A stretch of 36,820 bases of DNA from Ignavibacteriales bacterium (GCA_026390585.1 JAPLFP010000166.1:1-36820), one strand, 5' to 3'; shown: positions 1 to 9,973, numbered from the stretch's first letter. Numbers and translations: made by a program. Notes: generated from the sequence alone by a model not told the origin.

Positions 1-551
1 TGCGCCGCCGATACTTGACTGATCTCTATGCGGACAGAATCTCGACGATAAGGGAACTCTTCCCGAATGCCGGTATCGGGGCTGACGTAATAGTTGGCTT
101 TCCGGGAGAGACAGATGACCTGTTCTCAAGGACATATACATTTCTTGTCGACCTGCCAATCTCGTATTTGCACGTCTTCACGTATTCCGAACGGCCAAAC
201 ACCCCCGCTCTTTCGTTTGATGGCCGAGTAGAACCGAGAATTCGTGCAGAGAGAAGCGAGATGCTGCGAATTTTGAGTTCGAGAAAACGACATTTGTTCT
301 ACAGCTCGTTTCTGGACTCGGTAGTTGATGTCCTCTTTGAAGATTGCACGGCCGATGGATGTTGGTCGGGGCTATCACAGGAATACGTTCGCGTAAAGGT
401 ACGAAGCAGTAGTGAACTTACGAACCAAATTCTACCGGTAAGGATCTTGAAAACGGAAGGAGAATACTGCACGGGAGAGCTAGTTGATACCCAGCTTGGA
501 AAAGGTCAGATGTCTCACTCGAAGCCAAAGGAGGTATCGCTATGCGCTTAA
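1..551 (+). CDS. tRNA methylthiotransferase, MiaB/MtaB family (radical SAM), C-terminal part; truncated by window start
   Basis: Frame is open to the window edge (RRRYLTDLYADRIS...); 'IGADVIVGFPGETDDLF' and 'LHVFTYSERPNTPA' are typical of the MtaB/MiaB radical-SAM C-terminal half, followed by a TRAM-like tail. Confidence 0.85.
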   Translation, partial: RRRYLTDLYADRISTIRELFPNAGIGADVIVGFPGETDDLFSRTYTFLVDLPISYLHVFTYSERPNTPALSFDGRVEPRIRAERSEMLRILSSRKRHLFYSSFLDSVVDVLFEDCTADGCWSGLSQEYVRVKVRSSSELTNQILPVRILKTEGEYCTGELVDTQLGKGQMSHSKPKEVSLCA

Positions 552-1285
552 ATAAGTTGTGCAGTCTGTCTATGGTGATTGTTCTGGGCTCAATTACAGT
601 TCTTGGACAATCCAAACTCAAGATTGAAATGATAACGCGGACGGCATCGACCCCGGTCGCGTCTACGAGTCTCGCCATGGAGCCCCAAGGCGACACTCCA
701 AAGAAATCGATCGTGTTGGCGATCGCATATTCACTGGTGCTGCCAGGGCTTGGAGACCTTTATGCTGAGAATTTTAGGACAGGAAAATACTTCATGGGAG
801 CGGATGCTGGGTTGTGGCTCACGTACGGAGGAATCAGGGTCTATGGGCAGTGGCTGAAGGATGACGCGAAGACGCTGGCGGTTCAGCATGCATCAGCGAA
901 CTTCGACGGCAAAGATGCCAAGTTCGAGGTCAACCTGGGAAATTTCGCAGATGTTTTGAGTTACAACGATGCCAAGCTGAGAAATCGTGAATTCGATGTG
1001 CTTTATGATCCGAAGTCGAATTTCGCATGGCAGTGGAGCTCTGATGCAGACCGGCTTCACTACAAGGATCTTCGCAATCGGGGGGAGGGTACGCTCAAGA
1101 ACTCGCAATTCGTTCTCGGAGCGCTTTTCTTAAATCGGGTTATTGCCGCCATCTCGGCTGTGAGATCGGTCTCGGTCTATAACCGAAGCGCGCAAATGCT
1201 TGGATCCTGGCAATTGAACGCTAGGGTCACGGGCGGGATGCTTGCTGCTGACGGATTAGAGCTAAACTTTTCAAGAGAGTTCTAA
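542..1285 (+). CDS. DUF5683-like hypothetical membrane protein with signal peptide
   Basis: Strong SD 'aaaggaggtatcgctATG'; N-terminal hydrophobic signal; 'AIAYSLVLPGLGDLYAENFRTGKYFMGADAGLWL' resembles the PG-x-GxxY-x-GK motif of DUF5683-type proteins. Confidence 0.6.
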   Translation: MRLNKLCSLSMVIVLGSITVLGQSKLKIEMITRTASTPVASTSLAMEPQGDTPKKSIVLAIAYSLVLPGLGDLYAENFRTGKYFMGADAGLWLTYGGIRVYGQWLKDDAKTLAVQHASANFDGKDAKFEVNLGNFADVLSYNDAKLRNREFDVLYDPKSNFAWQWSSDADRLHYKDLRNRGEGTLKNSQFVLGALFLNRVIAAISAVRSVSVYNRSAQMLGSWQLNARVTGGMLAADGLELNFSREF

Positions 1286-1306
1286 ACAGCGATCGAAAGC
1301 AAGTAC

Positions 1307-1339
1307 AAATCCCGCCTCCAGTGCGGGATTTTGTTTTTT
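1307..1339 (+). terminator. Intrinsic terminator/attenuator-like hairpin just upstream of truA
   Basis: Perfect 9-bp inverted repeat AAATCCCGC (1307-1315) / GCGGGATTT (1323-1331), 7-nt loop, followed by a T-rich tract (ttgtttttt). Confidence 0.75.
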
Positions 1340-1345
1340 GGACTG

Positions 1346-2077
1346 ATGCAAAACACAAAGCTCATCATAGAGTATGATGGTTCGGATTTCGTCGGCTGGC
1401 AGATTCAACCGAACGGTCCTTCCATTCAAGGCGAACTTGAGAAGGCGCTCGGGCAAATTCTCCAGGAGCCAATTTCGACGATTGCTGCTGGGCGCACAGA
1501 TGCCGGCGTACATGCCCGGGGACAGGTAGCTTCATTCAAGACCTCAAAGTCGGTCGCTCCGGATTTGATCCAACGAGGGGTGAATGGTCTGCTACCTCCT
1601 CAGATTGTCGTTCTGTCTGCTGAGCAGGTATCCGATTCGTTTCACGCTCGCAACAGCGCTAAAGCTCGGATTTATCGTTATCACCTTGGTCTGCGGCTGA
1701 CTGCTCTGCAACGAAATCAATGTTGGTACGTCGGCGGGTACAAGATTCAAGAAGATCTGCTTCAGCAGTGTGCAGGGCTACTCCTGAAGGAACACGATTT
1801 CTCTTCCTTCTGCAAAGTTAACACGAGTGCCGATCATTTACGTTGCACCGTCGACCGCGCGTCATGGCAGAGGATCGATACCCAATTGGTATTTGATATC
1901 CGGGCGAACAGGTTCCTGTACGGAATGGTAAGAGCTCTTGTGGGAACAATGGTAGAGGTGGCTCGAGGCCATCGTCAGTTCACGGAATTTCAGGAAATCC
2001 TTGAGGCGAAAGACAGAGCACGTGCTGGAGCTTCTGCACCGGCCAAGGGTCTGTTCCTGGAAGAAGTGGTTTACTAG
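1346..2077 (+). CDS. truA: tRNA pseudouridine(38-40) synthase TruA
   Basis: MQNTKLIIEYDGSDFVGWQIQPNGPSIQGELEKAL...AAGRTDAGVHARGQVASF is the diagnostic TruA signature (catalytic D in GRTDAGVHA). The ATG at 1346 is preferred over the track's TTG at 1331, which lies in the hairpin. Confidence 0.95.
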   Translation: MQNTKLIIEYDGSDFVGWQIQPNGPSIQGELEKALGQILQEPISTIAAGRTDAGVHARGQVASFKTSKSVAPDLIQRGVNGLLPPQIVVLSAEQVSDSFHARNSAKARIYRYHLGLRLTALQRNQCWYVGGYKIQEDLLQQCAGLLLKEHDFSSFCKVNTSADHLRCTVDRASWQRIDTQLVFDIRANRFLYGMVRALVGTMVEVARGHRQFTEFQEILEAKDRARAGASAPAKGLFLEEVVY

Positions 2078-2101
2078 GGAACGTTTAGTGCGCAAGAGGA
2101 C

Positions 2102-3124
2102 ATGATTCGCGAAGTCATCCATAAGCTCGCGGCACGAGAGAACCTCTCAAAAGAGGAATCGTACGACACGATGAATGAGATCATGTCGGGGAACGCATCT
2201 GAAGCACAAACAGCTGCGTTCTTGATGGGCCTCAGGCTGAAAGGTGAAACTGTTGACGAGATCGCGGGATGTGCGCGATCGATGAGGGAGAAAGCCGTTC
2301 CGATTCGAACGCGGCGCGAAAATATCATTGATACCTGTGGTACAGGTGGGGACGGTTCCGGTACATTCAACATCTCCACGTGCGCAGCGATCATTGCGAG
2401 CTCTGCCGGTGCAGTGGTTGCAAAGCATGGAAATCGAGCCGTCTCGAGTCAATCGGGGAGTGCAGATGTACTACGAGAGCTCGGAGTGAACTTAGACATT
2501 ACGCCTGAGAGGACGTCTGAGATTCTTGATGGCATAGGAATCACCTTTCTCTTTGCGCCGCAGCTTCACGGAGCGATGAAGTTCGCTGTGCCCGTTCGTC
2601 GGGAAATGGGAATTCGCACCATTTTCAATGTGCTCGGACCTCTTACGAATCCGGCCGGTGCTCGACGGCAAGTTGTGGGAGTATTCGATCCCGCCCTCAC
2701 GAAAGTGCTCGCGGAGGTTCTGCGCGATCTTGGCTCGGAGCACGCTCTTGTTGTTCATGGTGAAGGGGGCATCGACGAGTTCTCGACCCTCGGGTCGTCG
2801 CACGTCAGCGAGTTGAAGGATGGACATGTGACGTCGTACGAGATTTCGGCAGAGGATCTTGGGATTGCAAAAGCGACTGCCGCGGACCTTCGTGGGGGAG
2901 ATTCGAAAAGGAATGCAGAGATCATCAACGGAGTACTCAATGGCAGGAAAGGGCCCGCGAGGGATATTGCTGTCCTGAATGCTGCCGCCGCTCTCTTGGT
3001 GTCAGGCATTTCAACCAGTGTGGAAGAGGGTATCGCGGAGGCGACAAAAGCGATTGACGACGGATCTGCGGCCGCCAAGCTGCAACAATGGATTCGAGCA
3101 ACAAATGGTAGAGGTGATTCTTGA
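2102..3124 (+). CDS. trpD: Anthranilate phosphoribosyltransferase
   Basis: 'DTCGTGGDGSGTFNISTCAAIIASSAGAVVAKHGNRAVSSQSGSADVLRELGV' is the TrpD signature; 'FNVLGPLTNPAGARRQVVGV'. Confidence 0.96.
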   Translation: MIREVIHKLAARENLSKEESYDTMNEIMSGNASEAQTAAFLMGLRLKGETVDEIAGCARSMREKAVPIRTRRENIIDTCGTGGDGSGTFNISTCAAIIASSAGAVVAKHGNRAVSSQSGSADVLRELGVNLDITPERTSEILDGIGITFLFAPQLHGAMKFAVPVRREMGIRTIFNVLGPLTNPAGARRQVVGVFDPALTKVLAEVLRDLGSEHALVVHGEGGIDEFSTLGSSHVSELKDGHVTSYEISAEDLGIAKATAADLRGGDSKRNAEIINGVLNGRKGPARDIAVLNAAAALLVSGISTSVEEGIAEATKAIDDGSAAAKLQQWIRATNGRGDS

Positions 3125-3954
3125 CATCGGTTCGGGACAAATTGAAGGAGCTACTGGTTCGCTGGGGTTTGCACAAAACCAGGCTCTCTGAGGAAGAATT
3201 CAAGCAGGTGCTCGAAGCGAGCACGATGAGCGGCGCGATAGACAAGACTGAACATGAACTCATCAAAAGCATTCTCGAGTTCACGGATACGACCGTGAAG
3301 GAGATCATGGTGCCGAGGCCGGATATCATTGGACTCGACATTTCGATGCCGCGCGATGTCCTCGTGAGAAAAGTGATCGAAGAGGGGTATTCACGCCTGC
3401 CTGTGTACAAAGGGACGGTCGACAATGTCATTGGGGTTATCTACAGCAAGGATTTGCTGAGTCTCCTGGAACACAGGGACCTCATTGTGTTGCAGGACAT
3501 TGTCCGACCGGCATACTTCGTTCCCGAATCAAAGAAAATTAGTCAACTCCTGCGCGAGTTTCAGCAAAAGAAAGCTCACCTTGCCATCGTCATAGATGAA
3601 TTCGGAGGCACTGAAGGCATTATCACGATGGAAGATATCATCGAAGAAATTGTCGGTGAGATTCATGACGAATATGATGAAGTGAGTAAGTTGATTGAAC
3701 AGGCTCGCGATGGATCCGTGACCGTTGACGCACGGATGAGTGTCGGAGATTTCAATCAGCAATTCAAGGCTCAATTGCCGGAAGCTCCGGAGTATGAGAC
3801 TCTTGCCGGCTTCATCCAAAAAGAGCTTGGTCGCATGCCCGATGTGGGTGATACGGTCACCCATCAGACATTGACGTTGACGGTTCAATCGAAAACCGCC
3901 AGGAGAATTCGCACAGTGCGAGTGACACGACCATCCACTGAAGCGAAGGAGTAA
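3121..3954 (+). CDS. CBS-pair / CorC_HlyC-domain protein (hemolysin-C-like), no CNNM membrane domain
   Basis: 'KEIMVPRPDIIGLD', 'YSRLPVYKGTVDNVIGVIYSKDLL', 'KAHLAIVIDEFGGTEGIITMEDIIEEIVGEIHDEYDE' are the canonical CBS pair plus CorC_HlyC motifs. The TTG start overlaps the trpD stop (TTGA). Confidence 0.9.
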   Translation: MTSVRDKLKELLVRWGLHKTRLSEEEFKQVLEASTMSGAIDKTEHELIKSILEFTDTTVKEIMVPRPDIIGLDISMPRDVLVRKVIEEGYSRLPVYKGTVDNVIGVIYSKDLLSLLEHRDLIVLQDIVRPAYFVPESKKISQLLREFQQKKAHLAIVIDEFGGTEGIITMEDIIEEIVGEIHDEYDEVSKLIEQARDGSVTVDARMSVGDFNQQFKAQLPEAPEYETLAGFIQKELGRMPDVGDTVTHQTLTLTVQSKTARRIRTVRVTRPSTEAKE

Positions 3955-4740
3955 GTGACCTCAATGGATGTCTTGCGCACTATTCTGGAAGATAAGAGCG
4001 TTGAGGTCGCGGATGCCAGGCGACGGGTTCCATTGGCAACAATTCGGCAGCAAGCCGCGAATGTCCAGGGGATCAGGGACTTCAAGCGCGCCCTCGAGAA
4101 ACCACCCATCGCGATCATTGCGGAGATCAAGAAGGCATCCCCTTCCAAAGGAACACTCACCGAGAAGTTCGATCATCTGGAACTGGCGATGCAGTATCAG
4201 GCTGGCGGGGCACACGCGCTTTCGGTCCTGACGGACAAGAAGTACTTTCATGGGGACAAAACGTTCATAGAAGACATTAAAGATCTGACCCATCTGCCTA
4301 TTCTTCGAAAAGATTTCATTATCGACGAATACCAGGTCTATGAATCGCGGGTCCTTGGTGCCGACGCGCTGTTGCTCATTGTGCGGGCACTTTCGAAGGC
4401 GCAGCTGAAAGAACTTTATCAATGTGCGAAGGCGACAGGGTTGGCTGTTCTTGTCGAGGCTCACTCTGAAGAGGAACTTGAGGTAGCGAACGAGATAGGT
4501 GCTGAGATCATCGGGATTAACAATCGCGATCTTGTAACGTTCGCTGTCAACCTCGAACAATCAGTGCGTCTCCGCCCGTTGATTCGGAAGGGAGCCCTTG
4601 CCATCAGTGAAAGTGGCATTTTTACTGTGACTGATGTCCGTTCATTGAAGAATGCAGGGTTCAAAGCCGTTCTTGTTGGTGAAGGCTTGATCCGTCATGC
4701 CGACAGGTCGGCGGCAGTCCGCTCTATTATCCCAGACTGA
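3955..4740 (+). CDS. trpC: Indole-3-glycerol-phosphate synthase
   Basis: 'IAEIKKASPSKG', 'LSVLTDKKYFHGDKTFIEDIK', 'LRKDFIIDEYQVYESRVLGADALLLI', 'IGINNRDL', 'ISESGI'. Start is GTG 3955 or ATG 3964. Confidence 0.96.
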   Translation: MTSMDVLRTILEDKSVEVADARRRVPLATIRQQAANVQGIRDFKRALEKPPIAIIAEIKKASPSKGTLTEKFDHLELAMQYQAGGAHALSVLTDKKYFHGDKTFIEDIKDLTHLPILRKDFIIDEYQVYESRVLGADALLLIVRALSKAQLKELYQCAKATGLAVLVEAHSEEELEVANEIGAEIIGINNRDLVTFAVNLEQSVRLRPLIRKGALAISESGIFTVTDVRSLKNAGFKAVLVGEGLIRHADRSAAVRSIIPD

Positions 4741-4741
4741 A

Positions 4742-5392
4742 ATGAAACAAGATCTCTTTGTGAAAATCTGTGGTATTACGAACCTGGAAGACGCCAAGTT
4801 CGCTGTGCGTTGCGGTGCGGATGCCATTGGATTCATCTTTCACGAAGAAAGTCCGCGATTCATCTCTCATCATCGTGCGGCAGAGATCGTCAAAGGCCTG
4901 CCCGAGCATATCTCGAAAATTGGCGTTTTCGTCAACGCTGAAAGAAAATTCGTACGGGACATTGTCAACCATGTCAATTTGAGCGCAGTTCAATTGCTCG
5001 GGAACGATGGTCCCGACGACCTTGTAAATTTCGAGACGAGCGTTATAAAGGTCTTCAGAGTCTATAAGGGTTTTGACGTGGATGTCATGCGCAACTACAT
5101 TGTCGATGCGTTTCTTCTGGACACCTACAAAGAAGGTTCGTACGGTGGCACCGGAAAAGCATTTGATTGGAACATTGCGATCAAAGCAAAAGAGCACGGT
5201 CGAATCATCCTGTCGGGTGGGCTCAACCCGGACAATGTCGAAGATGCAATTCGGTATGTCCGGCCATACGGAGTTGATGTGAGCAGCGGTGTCGAGGGAA
5301 GCCCCGGCCGCAAGGAACCGAAGAAAGTCCGCGAATTCATAATTCGTGAAAAGAGCATTCCAGTATCCTACTACGGTGACGATGAGCACTGA
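4742..5392 (+). CDS. trpF: Phosphoribosylanthranilate isomerase
   Basis: '[37 protein letters not shown]' ... '[41 protein letters not shown]'. ATG at 4742. Confidence 0.95.
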   Translation: MKQDLFVKICGITNLEDAKFAVRCGADAIGFIFHEESPRFISHHRAAEIVKGLPEHISKIGVFVNAERKFVRDIVNHVNLSAVQLLGNDGPDDLVNFETSVIKVFRVYKGFDVDVMRNYIVDAFLLDTYKEGSYGGTGKAFDWNIAIKAKEHGRIILSGGLNPDNVEDAIRYVRPYGVDVSSGVEGSPGRKEPKKVREFIIREKSIPVSYYGDDEH

Positions 5393-6590
5393 GCGATACA
5401 TAGGGTCATATCCGGACGCTCGAGGTCATTTCGGTATGTACGGCGGCAGCTACATCCCTGAAACTCTCGTTCCGGCGGCAAAGGAGCTCACGTCGAGATA
5501 CATGGAGCTCCGGGATGATCGGAAGTTTCAGGATGAATTGTCTTACTACCTGCGCTATTTCGTGGGACGGCCTACACCGCTTCTCTTTGCCGAGCGGCTG
5601 ACTGAACACTGTGAGGGGGCAAAAATCTATCTCAAAAGAGAGGACCTGTGCCACACCGGCGCTCACAAAATCAACAATACCGTGGGGCAGATTCTGATCG
5701 CTCGCAGGTTGGGGAAGAAACGTATCATCGCTGAAACAGGAGCAGGTCAGCATGGAGTGGCGGTCGCGACCGTATGCGCCCGGTTCGGCCTGGAGTGCGT
5801 TGTGTACATGGGGGAGGAAGATATTGAGCGTCAGTCTCCGAATGTTGCCAGAATGAAGCTCTTGGGCGCAGAAGTGCGCCCGGTCTCCAGCGGAAGCCGA
5901 ACCCTCAAGGATGCCACCAGCGAAGCAATCAGGGATTGGGTGACGAATGTGCAGACGACGTTCTACATCATCGGATCTGTCGTTGGTATGCATCCCTATC
6001 CAATGATGGTTCGTGATTTCCAGAGCATTATTGGTAAAGAAACGAGAGAGCAGATAATGGCAGCAGAAGGTCGACTTCCCACGTCCATCGTTGCGTGTGT
6101 TGGCGGGGGAAGCAACGCGATGGGGATCTTCTATCCTTTTCTCGATGATGCTGCGAGCGTGAAGCTGATCGGCGTTGAGGCGGCAGGGTTGGGATTGGAG
6201 AGCGGGCAACATGCGGCGCCCCTTTCAGCAGGATCTCCTGGCGTGCTGCATGGTGCGATGCAATATCTCCTGCAGGATGAACAAGGGCAGGTGAAGATTG
6301 CACATTCGATCTCAGCAGGTCTTGACTATCCCGGTGTTGGCCCTGAGCACTCTTATCTCAAAGACCGGAAGCTCGTCGAGTACGCATCGATCACCGACGA
6401 CCAAGCGCTGGCGGCGTTCAAGACACTGTCGCACCTCGAAGGAATTTTGCCTGCACTTGAATCAGCTCATGCGGTCGCATACGTCCTGAAGATTGCGGCT
6501 GACCAACCCCAAGACAACATCATCATCGTAAATCTTTCCGGGCGGGGTGACAAAGACCTTGCAACCGTAATGAAGGCATTTGGCCTGTAA
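5382..6590 (+). CDS. trpB: Tryptophan synthase beta subunit
   Basis: '[12 protein letters not shown]', PLP-lysine motif '[20 protein letters not shown]', '[10 protein letters not shown]', '[11 protein letters not shown]', 'NLSGRGDKD'. The ATG at 5382 overlaps the trpF stop. Confidence 0.97.
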   Translation: MSTERYIGSYPDARGHFGMYGGSYIPETLVPAAKELTSRYMELRDDRKFQDELSYYLRYFVGRPTPLLFAERLTEHCEGAKIYLKREDLCHTGAHKINNTVGQILIARRLGKKRIIAETGAGQHGVAVATVCARFGLECVVYMGEEDIERQSPNVARMKLLGAEVRPVSSGSRTLKDATSEAIRDWVTNVQTTFYIIGSVVGMHPYPMMVRDFQSIIGKETREQIMAAEGRLPTSIVACVGGGSNAMGIFYPFLDDAASVKLIGVEAAGLGLESGQHAAPLSAGSPGVLHGAMQYLLQDEQGQVKIAHSISAGLDYPGVGPEHSYLKDRKLVEYASITDDQALAAFKTLSHLEGILPALESAHAVAYVLKIAADQPQDNIIIVNLSGRGDKDLATVMKAFGL

Positions 6591-6706
6591 CACCATTCCT
6601 CCCTCCGATATTTCCCGATGTGAATCCTTCACGTGATGGTATGAGGTACCGCTTTGTGCCTGGCAAGACTGAGATTATTCCTGTGTTTTGAGAGACGCGA
6701 TCTCCG

Positions 6707-8121
6707 TTAAAACTTTGTCGGAGTCCTCAAAGATGCAAAGAGCATTCTGATGTCCTTTACGCTGAGCGCCCTGAAGACAAGAAGGGCACTGAAGTAGATC
6801 AGAATGCTTCCGAGGAGGAGAAAGACAACGTGAATATTTGGTTTCCACAGGAGGAAGGGAAGTGCGGTTGCTCCTGCGAGCAACACACGGACCAAAGGAA
6901 CCCAGGAGATCGGCGTGGAGATCCTCTTCGCCATTTTTACAACAAGGAAGACGAACCCAAGCAAGGCTGTGAGAACGGTGATGATCGATGCGCCGGTTTG
7001 TGCATAGCGAGGGACGACGATGAGGTTTGCGACAATGTTAAAGACTGCGCTGAGGATCGTGACCTTAAGGACAAACGTCTGTTCATCTATGGAGAAAAGA
7101 GAAATTGGACGATTTCTCTCGAAAGAAAAGTGGTCGTGAGCGCAATGGGAAGGGCAATCATCAGAAGTTGAATGACGCTTCGTCTGACAACATCTTCAAC
7201 CTCGGTCCGGTTTCTCGAATAATTCTGGCTGGCAAATGGAAAAACGGCGCCGGTTATGGCCAGGCCAAACATTGTGAGAGGGAACAAGAGATTGTAGGCC
7301 GCCCGATAGATTCCTGCTGAATCATCCCCGATGTACTTGGAAATGAGGACAGTGTCGAAATTGAAGTAGATGGCAGAGAAGATCGTGGCCAGTGCAAAGG
7401 GGAGACCGCCCCGAAGCATTGCAAGCATGTGCCGGAAATCTTGTACAAGAACCGGGCGCGTAAATCGCGCTCGGACGAGAACATGAGTCAGTGAAACGAA
7501 GACAATATTCACAATGGTCATCACAGCGAGCAGGGCCAGAAGACCAATATCCATGGAAATGGAAACGACCACGACGACAAACTCGGCCATCCTTGCAAGC
7601 GATAGCATGCCAGTTTCATAGCCGACACTGTTGATGGCGCGAAAGAACGATGCAAAGGTTGTCCAATAGGTCCGGAGAAGGGTGATCAGGCCTGCGAGGA
7701 CGACCATATAGAATCGGTCTGTTCCGAAATTGTCGAGAATTCCTGTGGTGACGGACATGAGGATGAAGACGAGAAACGTGAGCATTCCTTTCCAGGCCAG
7801 CACCGCTCCAAGTTGTTTGGGGATCTCATCTGGGTGAAGCCGCGGAACTTCGCGCATCAGATAGGTGTCCATTCCCAGGTCGCAGAGGGGTATGAATAAC
7901 GCAGTGAGTGCGAAGGAATAGTTGTAGACGCCAAAGAGCTGCGTGCCCAGATACTTGGCCAGGAGTATGAAGGACACGAAGGCCATCGATTTCGTAAAGA
8001 CGTGGAATCCAAACAGAAGGACGGAATTACGAAGAACAGAGGAACTCTCGATGCGTTGATGGCTTGCCGATGGCTGAGAGATTTCTTCTCCGGATGGTTG
8101 ATTCGTCGAGGTGTGATCCAT
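6707..8121 (-). pseudogene. Polysaccharide biosynthesis flippase (Wzx/MATE-like), split by a -1 frameshift near 7095-7098
   Basis: ORF 7087..8121(-) ends '...REIVQFLFSP*'. The other frame continues 'LFSIDEQTFVLKVTILSAVFNIVANLIVVPRYAQTGASIITVLTALLGFVFLVVK...' into ORF 6707..6964(-). Together they give a full-length multi-TM flippase. Confidence 0.8.
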
Positions 8122-8182
8122 TCGTTTTCGTTAATGACACGCAGAAAATACTGAAATTGCAGGGCTGAATCAAGGTGATTGC

Positions 8183-8211
8183 TTGAGTTTAGCCCATTCG
8201 GTGGTTATATT
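8183..8211 (+). promoter_or_regulatory. Candidate sigma70-type promoter for the glycosyltransferase-nadD-glgB operon
   Basis: TTGAGT (8183-8188) - 17 nt - TATATT (8206-8211) in the divergent intergenic region; ~50 nt upstream of the ATG at 8261. Confidence 0.5.
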
Positions 8212-8260
8212 CACTCTACCTTCATCCGACGCAGTTGCTGTTTCTAACCAACCGGAGAAC

Positions 8261-9379
8261 ATGGCTCACATCGCGATCGACGCTCGCAAGTACTTTGACT
8301 TTGGAATCGGCAGCTATATTCAGAACCTGATATCTGCTCTCCCCGATCTCAGATCAAACCACACGTTTTCGCTTCTTGCCGCTCCCAACGATCTTCGACG
8401 CATCATATGCCCGGAAGACTGGATCAGGCAATCCACTCCATACAAACGCTATTCCCTGGGAGAATTACTGCTTCTTGGAAGGCAAGCCAGAAGGTTGGGA
8501 GCCGACATTCTTCATGAGCCGCATTATACGCTTCCGCTCGGCTTGAAAGGGAGATCAGTAGTGACGATTCATGATGTCATCCACCTCAAGATGCCTCAGT
8601 TTTTCAGTCCTGCCCAGCGAGCGTACGCACGCACCGTGATTGGTCATGCGGTTCGTCATGCGGGGGCGGTAATTGTCGACTCTCAAAAAACAAAGGACGA
8701 TATTCTGGAAATCTTCAAAGTGAAGGAACAGGATATCGTCGTAATCCATCTTGGCGTTCGTCCGATATTCCGCAAGCTGGAAGATCGCACCGTCGTGGAA
8801 CGGTTTCTCTCGGCCGCGGGACTGAAACGGCCGTATGTGTTGTACGTGGGGAACGTCAAGCCGCACAAAAACATTCCGACACTTCTGAGTGCCTTCGCTC
8901 ACATCCGGGCGCAGAGGGATGACATCGAGTTGGTATTCGTCGGCGGATCATGTAAAGAAGAGAGAAGCCTAGCGGAACAAGCGCAGCGGTTGGGGATCAT
9001 TGGTGCGATACGGGACCTCCATCATGTCTCCGATGAAGAACTTATATGCGCTTACAATGGGGCTGAAGTGCTTGTCCTCCCCTCGTTGTACGAGGGGTTT
9101 GGGTACCCAGTGCTCGAAGCGATGTCGTGTGGAACCCCGACGGTTGTGTCGACTGCTGGATCACTCCCAGAGATTGCAGGCATCGCTTCTCTCATGGTGG
9201 ACCCTTCTCGACCAGAGCAGCTTGCAGAAGCAGTCTTGAGCGTGGTCCGCGATCCCGAAATGAAACGAGACCTGACCGCAAAAGGGAAGATCAATGTTCA
9301 GAGGTTCTCGTGGAGGGCGACGGCCGGTAAAACTGTGGACATCTATGAGAAAGTCCTGAGCCGATGGCGCAAAAACTAA
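8261..9379 (+). CDS. Glycosyltransferase family 4 (GT-B)
   Basis: 'MAHIAIDARKYFDFGIGSYIQNL', 'VTIHDVIHLKMPQFFS', 'YVLYVGNVKPHKNIPTLLSAF', 'LVLPSLYEGFGYPVLEAMSCGTPTVVSTAGSLPEI' (E-x7-E motif). Confidence 0.93.
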   Translation: MAHIAIDARKYFDFGIGSYIQNLISALPDLRSNHTFSLLAAPNDLRRIICPEDWIRQSTPYKRYSLGELLLLGRQARRLGADILHEPHYTLPLGLKGRSVVTIHDVIHLKMPQFFSPAQRAYARTVIGHAVRHAGAVIVDSQKTKDDILEIFKVKEQDIVVIHLGVRPIFRKLEDRTVVERFLSAAGLKRPYVLYVGNVKPHKNIPTLLSAFAHIRAQRDDIELVFVGGSCKEERSLAEQAQRLGIIGAIRDLHHVSDEELICAYNGAEVLVLPSLYEGFGYPVLEAMSCGTPTVVSTAGSLPEIAGIASLMVDPSRPEQLAEAVLSVVRDPEMKRDLTAKGKINVQRFSWRATAGKTVDIYEKVLSRWRKN

Positions 9380-9963
9380 AGCGGGTCGGAGTCTTCGGAG
9401 GCTCCTTTGATCCTCCCCACATAGGGCATCTTGTTATCGCTGAGATGGCCCGGCGGGCGCTGAATCTGGATGCTGTCTATCTTGTTCCAGCATATCAACC
9501 ACCGCACAAAGAAGGGAGCCACGCGTCGACTGCCCATGATCGGCTCGCGATGACGAAGCTGTCAGTCCTCGGGAACGCAGAGCTCAAAGTCTCTGATGTC
9601 GAACTTCGTCGCAAGGGGATTTCCTACACCGTCGACACCGTGAGAACGTTTCGCAAGCGATTTCCAACCTCGGACCTGTTCCTGATCATCGGAAGTGACA
9701 GCCTTCGTCAGTTCCATTCCTGGAAGTCCCCCGCGGAAATCTTGGCGAAGGTTTCTCTCATCGTTTACCGGAGGCCACGTTCGGGACGCACGAATGCCCG
9801 TCTACGTTCTCGGAATGTGTCGTTTGTCAAGGGGCCACTTATGGATATCTCTTCGTCAGACATCCGCAACAGGATTCAACGAGGGAAATCGATTCGATAT
9901 CTTGTACGAGACAACGTGTTAAGGTTCATTGAAAAAAAGAACCTCTACTCAGACATGAGATAG
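9364..9963 (+). CDS. nadD: Nicotinate-nucleotide adenylyltransferase
   Basis: 'RVGVFGGSFDPPHIGHLVIAE' (nucleotidyltransferase HxGH motif), 'PPHK', 'FLIIGSDSLRQFHSWK', 'ISSSDIRNRIQRGKSIRYLV'. Confidence 0.95.
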   Translation: MAQKLKRVGVFGGSFDPPHIGHLVIAEMARRALNLDAVYLVPAYQPPHKEGSHASTAHDRLAMTKLSVLGNAELKVSDVELRRKGISYTVDTVRTFRKRFPTSDLFLIIGSDSLRQFHSWKSPAEILAKVSLIVYRRPRSGRTNARLRSRNVSFVKGPLMDISSSDIRNRIQRGKSIRYLVRDNVLRFIEKKNLYSDMR

Positions 9964-9973
9964 GCCACCGACA

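Noticed and set aside
7087-7110. Programmed -1 ribosomal frameshift in the flippase
   Set aside because: The zero-frame sequence CTC TTT TCT CCA TAG lacks an X XXY YYZ slippery heptamer and I see no convincing downstream pseudoknot; a one-base indel in a homopolymer explains it better.
8183-8260. Use of the track's TTG start at 8183 for the glycosyltransferase
   Set aside because: The TTG overlaps the candidate -35 box. The ATG at 8261 begins with 'MAHIAIDARKYF', the normal GT4 N-terminus.
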